DNA from: Calycina herbarum
Taxonomy: Eukaryota > Ascomycota > Leotiomycetes > Helotiales > Pezizellaceae
DNA length: 64,000 bases
Direction of reading: 5' to 3'
NCBI GenBank assembly: GCA_001414485.1
Contig: LLEY01000017.1
Coordinates: 248,001-312,000, forward strand
Position 1 is the stretch's first letter; each line of letters begins with the position of its first letter. The notes under the pieces were generated by a model, which searched no databases, was not told the DNA's origin, and saw nothing but the letters and a program-made list of their open reading frames with translations. Positions 33,372 to 44,115 of this stretch are shown here, piece by piece. The position numbers were made by a program, and so were the translations under genes.

Positions 33372-35150
33372 ATGAAGCCTTCTTGGACAGCAATTGCTGC
33401 CAAAAGGCAAACATGCCAATACCCTCACATACCCGCCACCCTTGTAAGAGGTCATAGCCAGCAACGCTATGCCTCGGCGTTCCTTCAAACATTGCCGTCT
33501 TCGATTTCCAACTCGAGGGACGATGTCACCAAGGCATCTCGACCGGGTCTTCTTCCGATATGCGGACAGCATTCTATGAGCCCTCAACTTATTCTCACTC
33601 TGTCTGCCACACGATGTTTTTCGAAAAGCACATCAACTCGAAGTCCCCACGAGCTCCACGAGAAAGCTGTCGAAAAAATAGCCCGGAGTGTAAGGGGGTT
33701 CTTTGAGAAGGGCGAGAAGTTCCGCATTTTCCATGGCTCAACGAACAGCACAAGATCAACCCTCAAGCGAAATCTAGTAGATACGAGCAATCTATCGAAT
33801 GTGTTGAAGGTGGATATACAGAGAAAGACATGTCTGGTGGAGCCCAATGTGCCTATGGACCGGCTGGTTGAGGCTACGTTGAAGCATGGTCTTGTCCCTC
33901 CTGTTGTTATGGAATTTCCCGGTATCACTGTTGGAGGGGGCTATTCTGGCACATCTGGTGAAAGTTCATCTTTCAAGCATGGCTTTTTCGATCGGACAAT
34001 CAACCGCGTGGAGATGGTATTGGCAGATGGGGAAGTAACGAATTTGTCGCGAATGGAGAAGCCTGACCTGTTCAATGGAGCAGCGGGGGCGGTTGGCACA
34101 TTTGGGGTAACAACATTGGTGGAATTGCAGCTTCATGATGCTAAGAAATATGTGGAAACGACATACCATCCGGTTTCAAACATGGCAGAAGCAATCGAGA
34201 AGCTTCAAGAGGCAACAAGCAGCCCCGATCTGGATTATGTCGATGGTATCATGTATTCAAAAACACATGGAGCAATAGTCACAGGACGTCTTACGGACGA
34301 GAAAGGTGGGCTCGAGGTTCAACGGTTCAGCGGTGCTTGGGATCCTTGGTTTTACCTGCACGTTAAGGACAGAATCGAGAAGAGTAATAAGCCAATTGCT
34401 GAAGCCATCCCTCTCGCTGAGTATCTTTTCCGCTATGATCGTGGGGGCTTTTGGGTGGGAGCTTCGGCATTTGAGTACTTCAAATTCCCCTTCAACCGCC
34501 TTACTAGATGGTTCCTCGACGATTTCCTTCACACACGAATGATGTACTCGGCCCTACACGCCAGTGGGCAGTCTAAGAAATATATTGTCCAAGATCTAGC
34601 ACTTCCGTATTCGACCGCAGAGAAATTTGTGGATTATACAGATGAGACTTTCGGCATATATCCTCTCTGGTTATGTCCATTAAAGCAGAACCCTCTTCCA
34701 ACTATGCACCCGCATTATGCCGCCACCGAAAAGGATAGCAAGACGCTACAACAGATGCTGAATATCGGACTATGGGGAACTGGGCCTGAAAACCATGCGG
34801 AATTTGTCAGAAAAAACCGAGATCTGGAGCGAAAATTGAAAGAACTTGGTGGGATGAAGTGGTTCTACGCACACACTTACTACACCGAGAATGAATTCTG
34901 GGAGTTGTTTGACCGAAGCTGGTATGAGAAACTTCGGGTGAAGTACAATGCTACCTCTCTTCCGACTGTGTATGAGAAAGTAAAGGTCGACGTGGAAGCA
35001 GAGAAGAAGGCAGAGAAAGCAGTCACTTCGTTTTGGCGAACCGCTTGGCCATTTGCCGGATTTTATGGGATCAAAAAGGCTATCGAGAGTCGAACCTACA
35101 TCCCTGCCAGAGGCTCTGTCTGGAAAAACTTTGGAAGGGGCTCGGATTAA
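33372..35150 (+). CDS. FAD-linked oxidoreductase, Delta(24)-sterol reductase (DHCR24)-like
   Basis: Single exon, 592 aa. It has a PCMH-type FAD-binding domain (about residues 95-260) with FRIFHGSTNSTR, VEPNVPMDRLVEAT, EFPGITVGGGYSGTSGES and GAVGTFGVTT, the pattern of DHCR24/DIMINUTO-type enzymes. The C-terminal half carries aromatic-rich segments, including FYAHTYYTENEFWELFDRSW followed by YEKLRVKYNATSLPTVYEKV, as in DHCR24. The first 70 residues are basic and Ser-rich, so mitochondrial or other targeting is possible. A second ATG (MSPQLILTL, about 33577) also begins a presequence-like stretch, so the true start is uncertain. The expected reaction is FAD-dependent reduction or oxidation of a C=C bond. 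A sterol substrate is not proven in fungi, which mostly make 24-methyl sterols. Confidence 0.86.
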   Translation: MKPSWTAIAAKRQTCQYPHIPATLVRGHSQQRYASAFLQTLPSSISNSRDDVTKASRPGLLPICGQHSMSPQLILTLSATRCFSKSTSTRSPHELHEKAVEKIARSVRGFFEKGEKFRIFHGSTNSTRSTLKRNLVDTSNLSNVLKVDIQRKTCLVEPNVPMDRLVEATLKHGLVPPVVMEFPGITVGGGYSGTSGESSSFKHGFFDRTINRVEMVLADGEVTNLSRMEKPDLFNGAAGAVGTFGVTTLVELQLHDAKKYVETTYHPVSNMAEAIEKLQEATSSPDLDYVDGIMYSKTHGAIVTGRLTDEKGGLEVQRFSGAWDPWFYLHVKDRIEKSNKPIAEAIPLAEYLFRYDRGGFWVGASAFEYFKFPFNRLTRWFLDDFLHTRMMYSALHASGQSKKYIVQDLALPYSTAEKFVDYTDETFGIYPLWLCPLKQNPLPTMHPHYAATEKDSKTLQQMLNIGLWGTGPENHAEFVRKNRDLERKLKELGGMKWFYAHTYYTENEFWELFDRSWYEKLRVKYNATSLPTVYEKVKVDVEAEKKAEKAVTSFWRTAWPFAGFYGIKKAIESRTYIPARGSVWKNFGRGSD

Positions 35151-36082
35151 AGGCAATTTGATCGAATGCTGGCTTGTATGATAGACTGGTGTCCATGTGC
35201 TGCTTCCTTTCGACAGAAATGTTGATGCACGCTCGAAGTAGGAAAGGGAACAGCAACCTCGATCGTCTCTTGTTGGCAACTGATGATTATCAGGGTTGTC
35301 TCAATTGTATACTGTAAATAACCACATATGAGGGAAAATTGTGTGCGATGTAAGTACTCCTATCACTTAATCTCTGTATATAAAATGCAAGCTTCTTTGT
35401 TAATTTCGAGCTGCAAATAGATCTCAATTAATTTATAAAATCTTTTCTCAGGGACACTCAAGAATTGCCCTTCCTTCGATGGCCAAACTCATCATCCCCA
35501 ATGGTTTCCAGCTCCGTAAAGAAAAGGGTACCGAAGACCGCACACCTTGACCGGTTCTTGGATATTTTCAACACCTGTTACTATTTACAGAATGGGCATT
35601 ATTTTTCACTATTGAAACCATGTAATGTGTTCGTGACGCCTTTCCTTTTGACAGTTTCAATCTAAATTTTCATTGGCAAACTCCATGCATACGGCAATCA
35701 AATCTGATTGTATATAAAACGGAACTTCAAGCTCCGGCACTCTGGCGCGCGAGGGACAGTAAAAGCGGCATTATTGTTCTAGCTTCTAACTTTCTGCTGA
35801 GTAACAGGAAATCCTGCATGCAAGAATAGCGTCGATAAGGGTAACCTGGATATATCCTTAAAAAAATTCCGGAACCAAGGCAGTCCTTATATGTAGTATA
35901 TTCGTTTGGGACAATTGGTCTATCGCTGATCGGACGTAAGCCACAATACAATGTGGCGCATGGGACCCCCGCATTGGGCTCATTCCCCAACTCTTCATTG
36001 GGTCTTCTTTTTGCATTTCTCTTTGCTTATGGTACGTAGGGTTTGTTCAAGTTGCTGCCTGGGGAACCCTCTCAGTTCTGTT
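35151..36082. other. Intergenic region, no gene seen
   Basis: 3' flank of the FAD gene and upstream flank of the HET pseudogene. No coding signal beyond short motif-free frames. Confidence 0.55.
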
Positions 36083-38327
36083 ATGACAACACCAAAACCA
36101 ACACAAGATCGCAAGATGCTCTGCTTTCTTTGCAGAAAGATTCAAATCAAAAGTACCGTCTCAAACTGGAAGTTTCAGCACCAATTGACATTTGGAGACT
36201 TGATAGAATCGGCTGATGGTGGATGCCAGCTCTGCACACTCTTTAGACCTACGCTGCTGTACTATTATGCTGGTGAACTTGAGGTTTCTGTTTAAGCTGT
36301 CAAGAATTTGCAACGGAAACTAGATGACAACGGCATTGGGCAACCGGAGACAGCTCGCCATGTATTCTATGTCGAATTGGTGGATTCTGGGCGTGTTGGT
36401 ATGACTTGAGGTCATAAAACTGGTACCTAAACTGGTGCTCAAAGTGGTGTATTATTCTTGTCTTGTCTTGTCCAAGTAGCTACGTAGGTCCTTCTTCTAT
36501 AGCCTTTTCCAGGTCACGTGAAATGGCTACAAAGTAGCATTCACCTGAAACGACAGGGCGTATACCTGGTGCTTTTGGAGTAACGTTTTCAAGGAGAAAT
36601 GTAGCGGATGGTACAACTACTGAATCCGTATATCCTTTGTGGAGTTTTCCGTTCCAGCCGGTATGACCGTCAGATATATCTAATATGAGATATGGGTGAC
36701 AAAAAAGAAAGAGAGCGATGCTACCCATGGTTAGATTGTCGGAAGAAAGATCGCTAGACACCCAGACTTCTCTCTTGGGAAGAAGTGGATCCATGATTGT
36801 ATGGAAAAGCACCCGGCATGTAGGATCTCTGGATGATCCAAACTCCCGCCCCGAATTATTGATGTTGGAACGGACGAGGGAACCGAGATTCCTCGTCTTG
36901 TGCTTGGCGACGATAACTCTGGCGATTATGCAGCATTGAGCCATTGTTGGGGAAACTCAAACCCGATGATGACCGACTCAACTACACTCAAAGCAAACTT
37001 GGAGGGGATTCCGTACACTAGATTACCGAAAACATTTCAGCATGCTGTAACTGCTGCCCGTGAACTCGGTTTACGCTATCTCTGGATCGACAGCTTATGC
37101 ATTATTCAGGATTCTCGAGAAGACTGGGAACGGCACTGCTTTGTGATGCCCGATATATATAGGAATGCAATAGTCACAATTGCTGGTCCCGCCGCTGTTG
37201 ATTGCAATTCTGGTTTTTTGTTTGAAAGACCTGAAGCTTTGTCAGTCAACTTGAAGATGTCGAACGGGGAAATTAATCAATTAGCCACTTTGTCGCTTTC
37301 GAATTTGAGAGATCCATACTACCCTGAAACGGAAAGACATTCGCAGCTTTCAAAACGAGCCTGGGTTCTCCAAGAAAGATTGCTTTCCAGCCAGGTCCTC
37401 TATTTCGGGAGTTATTTTATGTATTTCGAATGCTGTACGAATGTTCGCCGCGAATACCTCCATCTCCCGTTCATGGATGACTTCCAAGACAAGTCTGAAG
37501 TTACCAAGCAATCTTTTAGCCTGGAGCAAGAGCGTCAAGCATAGCTTAAATACTAGTGCCAAATTGTGGAGACATACTCTGAAGCTGCCTTGACGTTCGC
37601 TTCTGACAAACTGCCAGCAATTTCTGGCATTGCAAGAGAGATTCAACATAAACTCCAGGACAAGTACCTTGCTGGTCTTTGGCTGTCAGATATCCCAAGA
37701 GGTTTGACATGGAATAATGAATCTTACCGAGAGCGAAACTATTTTGACCGTGAAGTCAAGGACTCCGCGCTACCATATGTGGCACCCTCTTGGTCTTGGG
37801 CATCTTCGATACATGGTGTCTCTTTCTGCGATAAGAACTTTGAAACTCATGTCTTCGATTCTAAACACATTCAAATTATTGGAGCTGATACCAAAGTGCA
37901 CGGTTCCAACCGATTCGGAGAAGTGCAGGAAGGGGTGTTGACTCTGCGGGGAAGAATACAACAATATAGTATTCGACCCAGCAGTCCTGAAGACGACACA
38001 TGGTATTAATATTTGTCCGTCTACTACAATAAACCGCCTTTCACGAAACTTGGAGATTACTATCCAGATGAGATGAACGATTTTAGAAAATTCACGGAGA
38101 TGGGGTCACGGGACCCTTTCTTATATCTGGGATCTTTTGTAGGGCACAAAATCGACGGATAACAAAATTGGTTAGGACGACAATGGGTGGCGTTAGCGAT
38201 TGAAGCTGTCCCAGGTACCACGGAGCAGTATCGACGGATTGGTCTTGGATGCGGAGATATCCTAGAGTCTCTTGACTTGGAGGATTTTTTGGAGGATGCC
38301 GAGACGAAGTTTGTTAAACTCGTCTAG
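36083..38327 (+). pseudogene. HET-domain (heterokaryon incompatibility) pseudogene
   Basis: Decayed member of the HET family, whose intact members trigger cell death on fusion of unlike hyphae. The N-terminal part from ATG 36083 reads MLCFLCRKIQIK and ADGGCQLCTLF, then stops at TAA 36293. The HET core is plain at 36840-37540: DYAALSHCWG, TRLPKTFQHAV, LGLRYLWIDSLCIIQDSREDW, MPDIYRNA and RAWVLQERLLS. The C-terminal part (37557-38327) includes YSEAALTFASDKLPAISGIA and PYVAPSWSWAS. In the core frame there are stops at 36834 (TGA), 37542 and 37554 (TAG), 38007 and 38160 (TAA) before the natural end at 38325. Frame also changes between the first part and the core. Many stops fit C-to-T or G-to-A changes, as RIP would make. 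Confidence 0.88.
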
Positions 38328-38844
38328 CTCTGTCCTTTCCTGTTATCACTTTTATATTATTACTTAGAAATTACTACACTTGAATTCACAATGCAGGCGG
38401 AGCGGGCTTTCTTCTGATAACACCTACCATGGTATAAAAACTAGGTACCCAGGACAACCATAAACATTCTCTGAGCACGTTCAGGAGGATAGAAAACCGA
38501 ACCTTTTAATCTTCTAAAAGTTCTCGAAGAATTGACCTGTAATAGACGAGGGGTACTCGCAAAACAAAGCCATATGTCTATTTTCGCTAAAGGGGCGAAG
38601 TTGTAAAGTGAGATTTGATGGTGTGAAGGGGTTCGCACTTTACAGGACAGCCCAAGAAAAAAAGCAATAATTAACACACTATTTAGCCCACTGCATAAAT
38701 CAATTCTCAGATTCCCAGAATACCTAAGACTTAGTGTGCTTATAAATTAGCCAGCTTTCTTCTGCCACGACATGTTTGAAACATCGTTGAGAATTACGCA
38801 CCTTGTAGCCGAAGAATGATATATTCCCAAAGAAAATCCTACCG
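38328..38844. other. Intergenic region between convergent HET loci
   Basis: About 520 bp, the shared 3' flank of the two HET loci. No coding signal. Confidence 0.6.
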
Positions 38845-40547
38845 TTACTGTGGAGAATTCGCGCCTCCATCCGCGTCTCCAGCAAGTAATGTGACGTACA
38901 AAGTGTAACAGGGGTTTCCAACTGGATTTTCTTTCCCGCTGGTACCTTTAGCTGCGACATGAATCACCCTCCCGCTAGGTAACCGGGCCATTGCTCGATC
39001 CGAAATCCCATTTTTGGGACTTTTCATGTTGCTGAGTTCCTCTTCTAGAGACAACATATCAGTCCCCGTGTTTACCGCTAAGCTGCACCACGGAGAACTA
39101 TCTAACAGCCCGAAGCTCACGATGAAATGCCCTGTACCTATTCCAAAGGCTTGGAAGACTTTGAATCTCAGCGACAACGTTGAAAACGAACTCCTTGATA
39201 TTTCTTCTCGTCCTTTGAGGCTGTAAACTTGTTGACCTTGAACGCAACTACCGGTCTCCTCAGCTATCGTGGGAGGGAAAGCTGAAATATAGTATATGGA
39301 TTCCTTGCATTTAGTAGACATAACCACTTTAGGGCTTGAATAGAGCGGTCTCAATAGACCCCAAGACTCGTAACTCCGCTCATCAGTGTTCAAGTAGAAC
39401 TCGGACAACTCAAAATACTGGGCTTCACGTGCATCGACAAACCATTTAGAATTTGCCGTAATTCCAGCTCGCCCGTACTGGGAAAATCCACCGCCTCTGA
39501 TGACTTGTATCTCAACGCACAGGTATTCTTCTCCATACATGCACCCTGTCCACAATTGTATCTTGTTGCCAGAACTTCGACCGAAAGTGTGGATATATAA
39601 GCCCCGAGGGGTCATTCGTGAAGGGTTCCAGCTCGCAGATGATCGTGGCAGTATCTTTAAAGCAAGACCGCGATTAAGAAAAACGGAGCTGATATCTCGA
39701 TAATGGTATATCTTCCCGGAGTTTTGTAATGAGCCTTCGCAAAATGAGCTCGGGGAGGGTGCAAAGACACCACAATGTTTCCCTAACAGCTTGCGGACCT
39801 TGCGGCTCTCTGTCCAGAGGAAAAGCGAGTAGTCCTCGGTCTGTTTCATTATCGCTTCTTGTAGTCGATGGAAGGCTCGGCTTCCTTCGCCGTACAACAA
39901 TGGCATAAAAATCCCAAAAATCCCTAAAAGACAATATGCTTCATCTTCTCGTCTGGTGGTTTTTCGCTTCGAGGCCCACGACATTTTCTGTGCAACGTTG
40001 TATTCCACTAGGCCTAGGTTTTCAGACTTATTCAGTAAGATCTCCGCCGGAATTCCAGTGATCTGTTCAATCTGAGTGTGTAGACTCCATTTGGTCCCAA
40101 ATTCCGTCCAGTCTGCAGAATAAAACTCAATCTTTCGAGGAGCGACCAACTCCTGGAGACACCAACCCCGCGTGAACCATCTTGCTTGTCTGAGCTCAAG
40201 CGTTGAAACAGCGCAATCGGTAGCGTGTACGTCTTCTAGAAAGGCATAACAGACCGCCGACTTCTGGTACCATTCGAACATTGAGTTGATTGCCTCGGAT
40301 AGTTCTGAACTGGAAGTTTTGTCGATACAACAAGTATCAACCCAGACCCAGTCAATCCCATCCTTTTTTGCCTGCTCGCAGCAATTCAGGATCTTTGAAA
40401 ACCCAGCCTTATCTTGTACATCAGGCTGTTGCATGTCTTGGAATGAAACCTCTTCTTTCCCCCAAGTGTGCGAGAGGATTGCATATGGTGGAACGTCATC
40501 ACCAAAAAGTTCAGTTAGCTGTAAGTGTTGGGGTTGATGAGCCGCAT
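38845..40547 (-). CDS. HET-domain protein with an apparent N-terminal frameshift
   Basis: Heterokaryon-incompatibility family protein. From the in-frame ATG at 40432-40434 it encodes 529 aa: WVWVDTCCIDKTSSSELSEA, then AINSMFEWYQ, WFTRGWCLQELVAPRKIEFY, MSWASKRKTTRREDEAYCLL and PLLYGEG, then a long variable C-terminal part without NACHT or WD40 repeats in this window. The first HET motif (YAILSHTWGKEEVSF) is encoded in the same frame just upstream of that ATG, so the real start should be earlier. The best start, ATG 40545-40547 (MRLINPNT), is in another frame: one base appears to be missing near 40522-40525. This is either a recent frameshift (an inactive or truncated allele) or a sequence error. 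No suitable intron bridges it. Confidence 0.85.
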
Positions 40548-41269
40548 CTTGAGACTCGTGGTAGAGTGAGCAAACAGTGTTGAAGCTGGAAGTGAACGGA
40601 GGTGGGTCTACAGTTTCAACCCCAAATATTGACCGCTGCGCCTAGAAAAGCAAGGCCGGTTTCTTTTGTACAACCAATTTAATTGCTTGGTCTTATCACC
40701 CTGCATTATCAACAACCTGCCTCGGTAAAGTATCACTTAGTCTAGCTCAAGAGACTTTGTATCTTTCAAAGCTTCTCGCCTCTTTGGTCCTAAAGATGGT
40801 TTAATAGTTATTATTAATTCGTGGAGAGATATTTCAGTCAACATATGTATCCCTTTTCTCCTGCGCCGAGAAAAATGAGGTACACGTGTTGACTATAAGG
40901 CCATGATATCAGTGCTAAGGTTTTCATAAAAAAAACCCCCCTCGCCATATATCAAGAGATTAAAAAAGAGATTAAGTCATAAATTAAACCATCTTTACTT
41001 GAAATGGTTTCCTTGAAGAGAGTCAAACAACGAAAATAATTGAAAGAACTTCCGACGAGTCTAAACAGAAAAGCGGGGATTGTATCTAAATATGGTTTCA
41101 ATGTTTCTTCTTATGCGTAACAAATAAAAGTTTCAAATGTAAATTTTATCCACGCCTCCTACTATTCGTTCATTACTCTTCACCAGTTTTATGTTCCCGC
41201 AAATCACGAGTGTATACACTTCTCTGTCCTTCATAACCTGTCTTCACTTCCCTCTAGCACGCCGCATCT
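40548..41269. other. Intergenic region, AT-rich, no gene seen
   Basis: About 720 bp with A/T runs. It holds the presumed promoter of the HET gene and the 3' flank of the Bor1-like gene. Confidence 0.55.
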
Positions 41270-43587
41270 TCATTTGGGCTGCCTACTAACACTCCTCCTC
41301 CTCACCCCACCAACCATTTCAATACTCTCCCCCAACCCCTCTCCCTCCCTCCAGCTACCACCCCTCTTCCTCTGCCTCTCGCTCTGTCCCGAAATCCCCG
41401 GACCCTCTCCCCTCTCGGCTCTCCCTTCATCACTATCATCACCATCTATCTTCCCCACTAACTTCCCCTCACTCACACTCCCCGCGTTCCCCACCGTCTC
41501 ACCACTTCCCTGGTCCTCATCACCAACAACATCATCCACCTCAACATCCTCCCCATAATTCCCCCCAACACTAATCATCGTAAACGGACTGGCCGTCGGC
41601 CCATCCAACAACCTCAACTCCCCCTCCTCAAACCACCTCGGCAAAAGCCACGTCCGAATTGGCACCAGCGCAAGAATGAAAACCGGGAATCCAACAGCAG
41701 CAATAGTCTGCGTGATAGCGAATGTAGCTGCAAAACCAAGGAGTTGGATACTTACAAACCACCAGATAGCTTTTCTCCTCTCGATTCTCTTCAATGGCTC
41801 CGAGTTGGGTGTTAAACTCCGATCTTTACACAAAAACAAAATTTTTGTCGTGATGCCATTTCCCTCTAGTGCTTGGACCCCCATAACAAAGAATAGACCC
41901 GCGAGGACCCCTTGGGGGATGAGATGGATGACTATAAGCAGTGGACCGGTCATTGTACCGAGTGTTAAGATACCTTGGGCGAGATTGGAGAAGCGTTGTT
42001 CTACGACATGAGAGACTTTTGTGACAACATGGCCTTTATTTGCGCCTTCCTCGTTTGGGTCGGTGATTACTTGTGTTACGCAGAGGGAGTCGGTATGGAA
42101 GGGGGCTTGGGGGATGAGTCCGTTGGGTGCTGGGATTCCAAGGAGACCGGCTACTCCGGTTGTGAGGCCGAGGAGGAAGAGGTCCCAGTGGAAACCGGCT
42201 GGTTTGCGGAGGGGGAATTCTGTTCCTTGGGCGATGAGGGATGATACTATTTGTTTTTATGAGATGGCACATCTTGAGAGTGGTGGGTTGAGACATACCA
42301 TTGTGGTCAAAATAGAATAGAATGGTCAGGAGAACAGCGAATGGGATTGCAATGAAAACATCTGATACTCTTATATCCCAGAAGTGTATGAACCACCCTC
42401 TATCCGTAGTAGGAAAGAACGCTTTGCTGGTTGGGAGGGTCTCCAAGCTGATATCAGCCATCTTACCAATATGTACGAATCCAGTGAAGAAAACGACTGT
42501 AAGTGGTGTCCCGTAGTCCTTGATGAAAACCCGAACGTAATGCTGGAACAGAGGACTCGTGCCAATTAAACCGCAAATATATCCCACAGCCAAAACCAAC
42601 AGTGATACCATAATTGAAAGGTAGAACCCTTCACCGGATGCTTGTCGAGTGAGAACCTGGATTCCCTTTTGGAGATAGATGAAAGCAACATAAAACCCGA
42701 AGATATCGCAAGAGAATCTCGTGACATATTTCAATGCATTGCAGGCATTGGTGAAAGCCAGAACCCAATGCATAGCCAAGGACCAGCTAAGAAGATCAGT
42801 AGGTGAAATTTCTGAGAGGTGCTCCAACGTACAGTCCAACCAAAGCCATGAAAGCAAAGTAATTAGTTCCGGTAGGTGTCATGATGTCGTAAACCGTACT
42901 TTAGTCTCATTAGTTTGCACTCCATATTCAACAAAGAGAGACCTACTAATTGAAAACCGTGATAGGACCAGTGACTCCAACAATAACCAATGGTTGTGCT
43001 GCAAAAATGGCAAACACCACGGATCCGAGAACAGAAGCAAGGAGTACCTCATTAACCCCATAACTCATATTCGTTTTCGTGAACCTATTTCAAAACAGTC
43101 AGTGGTCTCTCTTCAAATTCCATGGGAAAACATACATGTCCAATGAGAAAGCCAAAGCCGGCAAAATACTATATCAAAATTAATACCAAACTCAAGTATC
43201 CCAATCCCAACAACTCCCAAGAAAAGGTGCCACTTACTTTGCAAAATACATATAAACCGTAGCAGGAACAACCCTATAATCCCAAGCATCCGTCCAATCA
43301 CTAACATAATACGGTGCTCTCCTCCTAACATCATTAATCATCCCCCTAAACAATCTCACCTTCCACCATTTCGGCACATGTCGACTCCTGGCAGTGGCAT
43401 TCGTATTCAGCTGTCGCAATTCATATTGCTCGTCCTGGGCGCCGGAAGCCTGAGTCGAATGTGATTTCGGAGAGAGAATATTGATACGATGTCTCCATGA
43501 TTTGCGTGCTGCAGGCTGTGGATTTGATGAGGGCGAGTGGAGAGAAGTGGGGATGGTGTATGTGTTTGCGGAAGCGTTGGTCACCAT
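41270..43587 (-). CDS. BOR1: Bor1-like anion transporter (SLC4/HCO3- transporter family)
   Basis: Multi-pass exporter of borate or related anions at the plasma membrane. Exons 43238-43587, 43136-43168, 42947-43084, 42833-42898, 42299-42786 and 41270-42246 total 2052 nt in one frame (683 aa). Family signatures: RGMINDVRRRAPYYVSDW, TNMSYGVNEVLLASV, AAQPLVIVGVTGPITVFNY, YDIMTPTGTNYFAFMAL, RFSCDIFGFYVAFIYLQKG, VSDVFIAIPFA, GIPAPNGLIPQAPFHTDSL, VVEQRFSNLAQG and MTGPLL. The C-terminal cytosolic tail is Gly/Glu/Asp-rich and then basic. The ATG at 43585-43587 is the first in frame (a GTG at 43632 is less likely). Exon 2 is only 33 nt. It belongs to the family of yeast Bor1; the ion is inferred from that. 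Confidence 0.93.
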
Positions 43588-44115
43588 TTTGGCGGGGGAT
43601 TGTTGTCTTCCTGCTGTGCTCCTGTTATACACGCACTGAGTTTATACTACCACTCGTTCAGTCTGTGTCAAATCTGGAAGGGCACGAACAAAAGAATGCT
43701 CGAAACCAGGTACTTGAGTAGAAAAAAGGACCCGGCTGAGCCACTTTTTGGAAATTCAAGAGAAATACGCTTTGAACAGCAAGAGAATATTCCGTATATT
43801 AAGAGCAAAATAGAGAGATTCCCTTCTCTTGGCTGTGAGTCAGAAACACATTCATGGGATGTCGTCGTCGTCGATCTAAGTTTTTGAATGGAGCCTGGCT
43901 TAAGTATTGACCCCACTTCTCCAGAGATGTCGGTGGCGTCGGTGGGGTACATCAGGGGCATCCAATCAAAGGACATGAAGATTCCGAAAAGCACATGTAC
44001 GGAGGGTTTGGATAAATTATTATGTGTATTATTCAGATTGGTGAAAATCATTCATTAATATAAAATCATCCCGAGGTCCCATGCCTTGCTTCGTGACCTG
44101 TCGTGGTATCGTAAA
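43588..44115. promoter_or_regulatory. Promoter region of the Bor1-like gene
   Basis: 528 bp between the hydrolase stop codon and the transporter ATG. Short frames only; no specific element recognised. Confidence 0.4.

Noticed and set aside
36480..36944. 154-codon minus-strand frame
   Set aside because: It lies antisense to the HET pseudogene, and about half of it overlaps the conserved HET core. No domain, so treated as chance.
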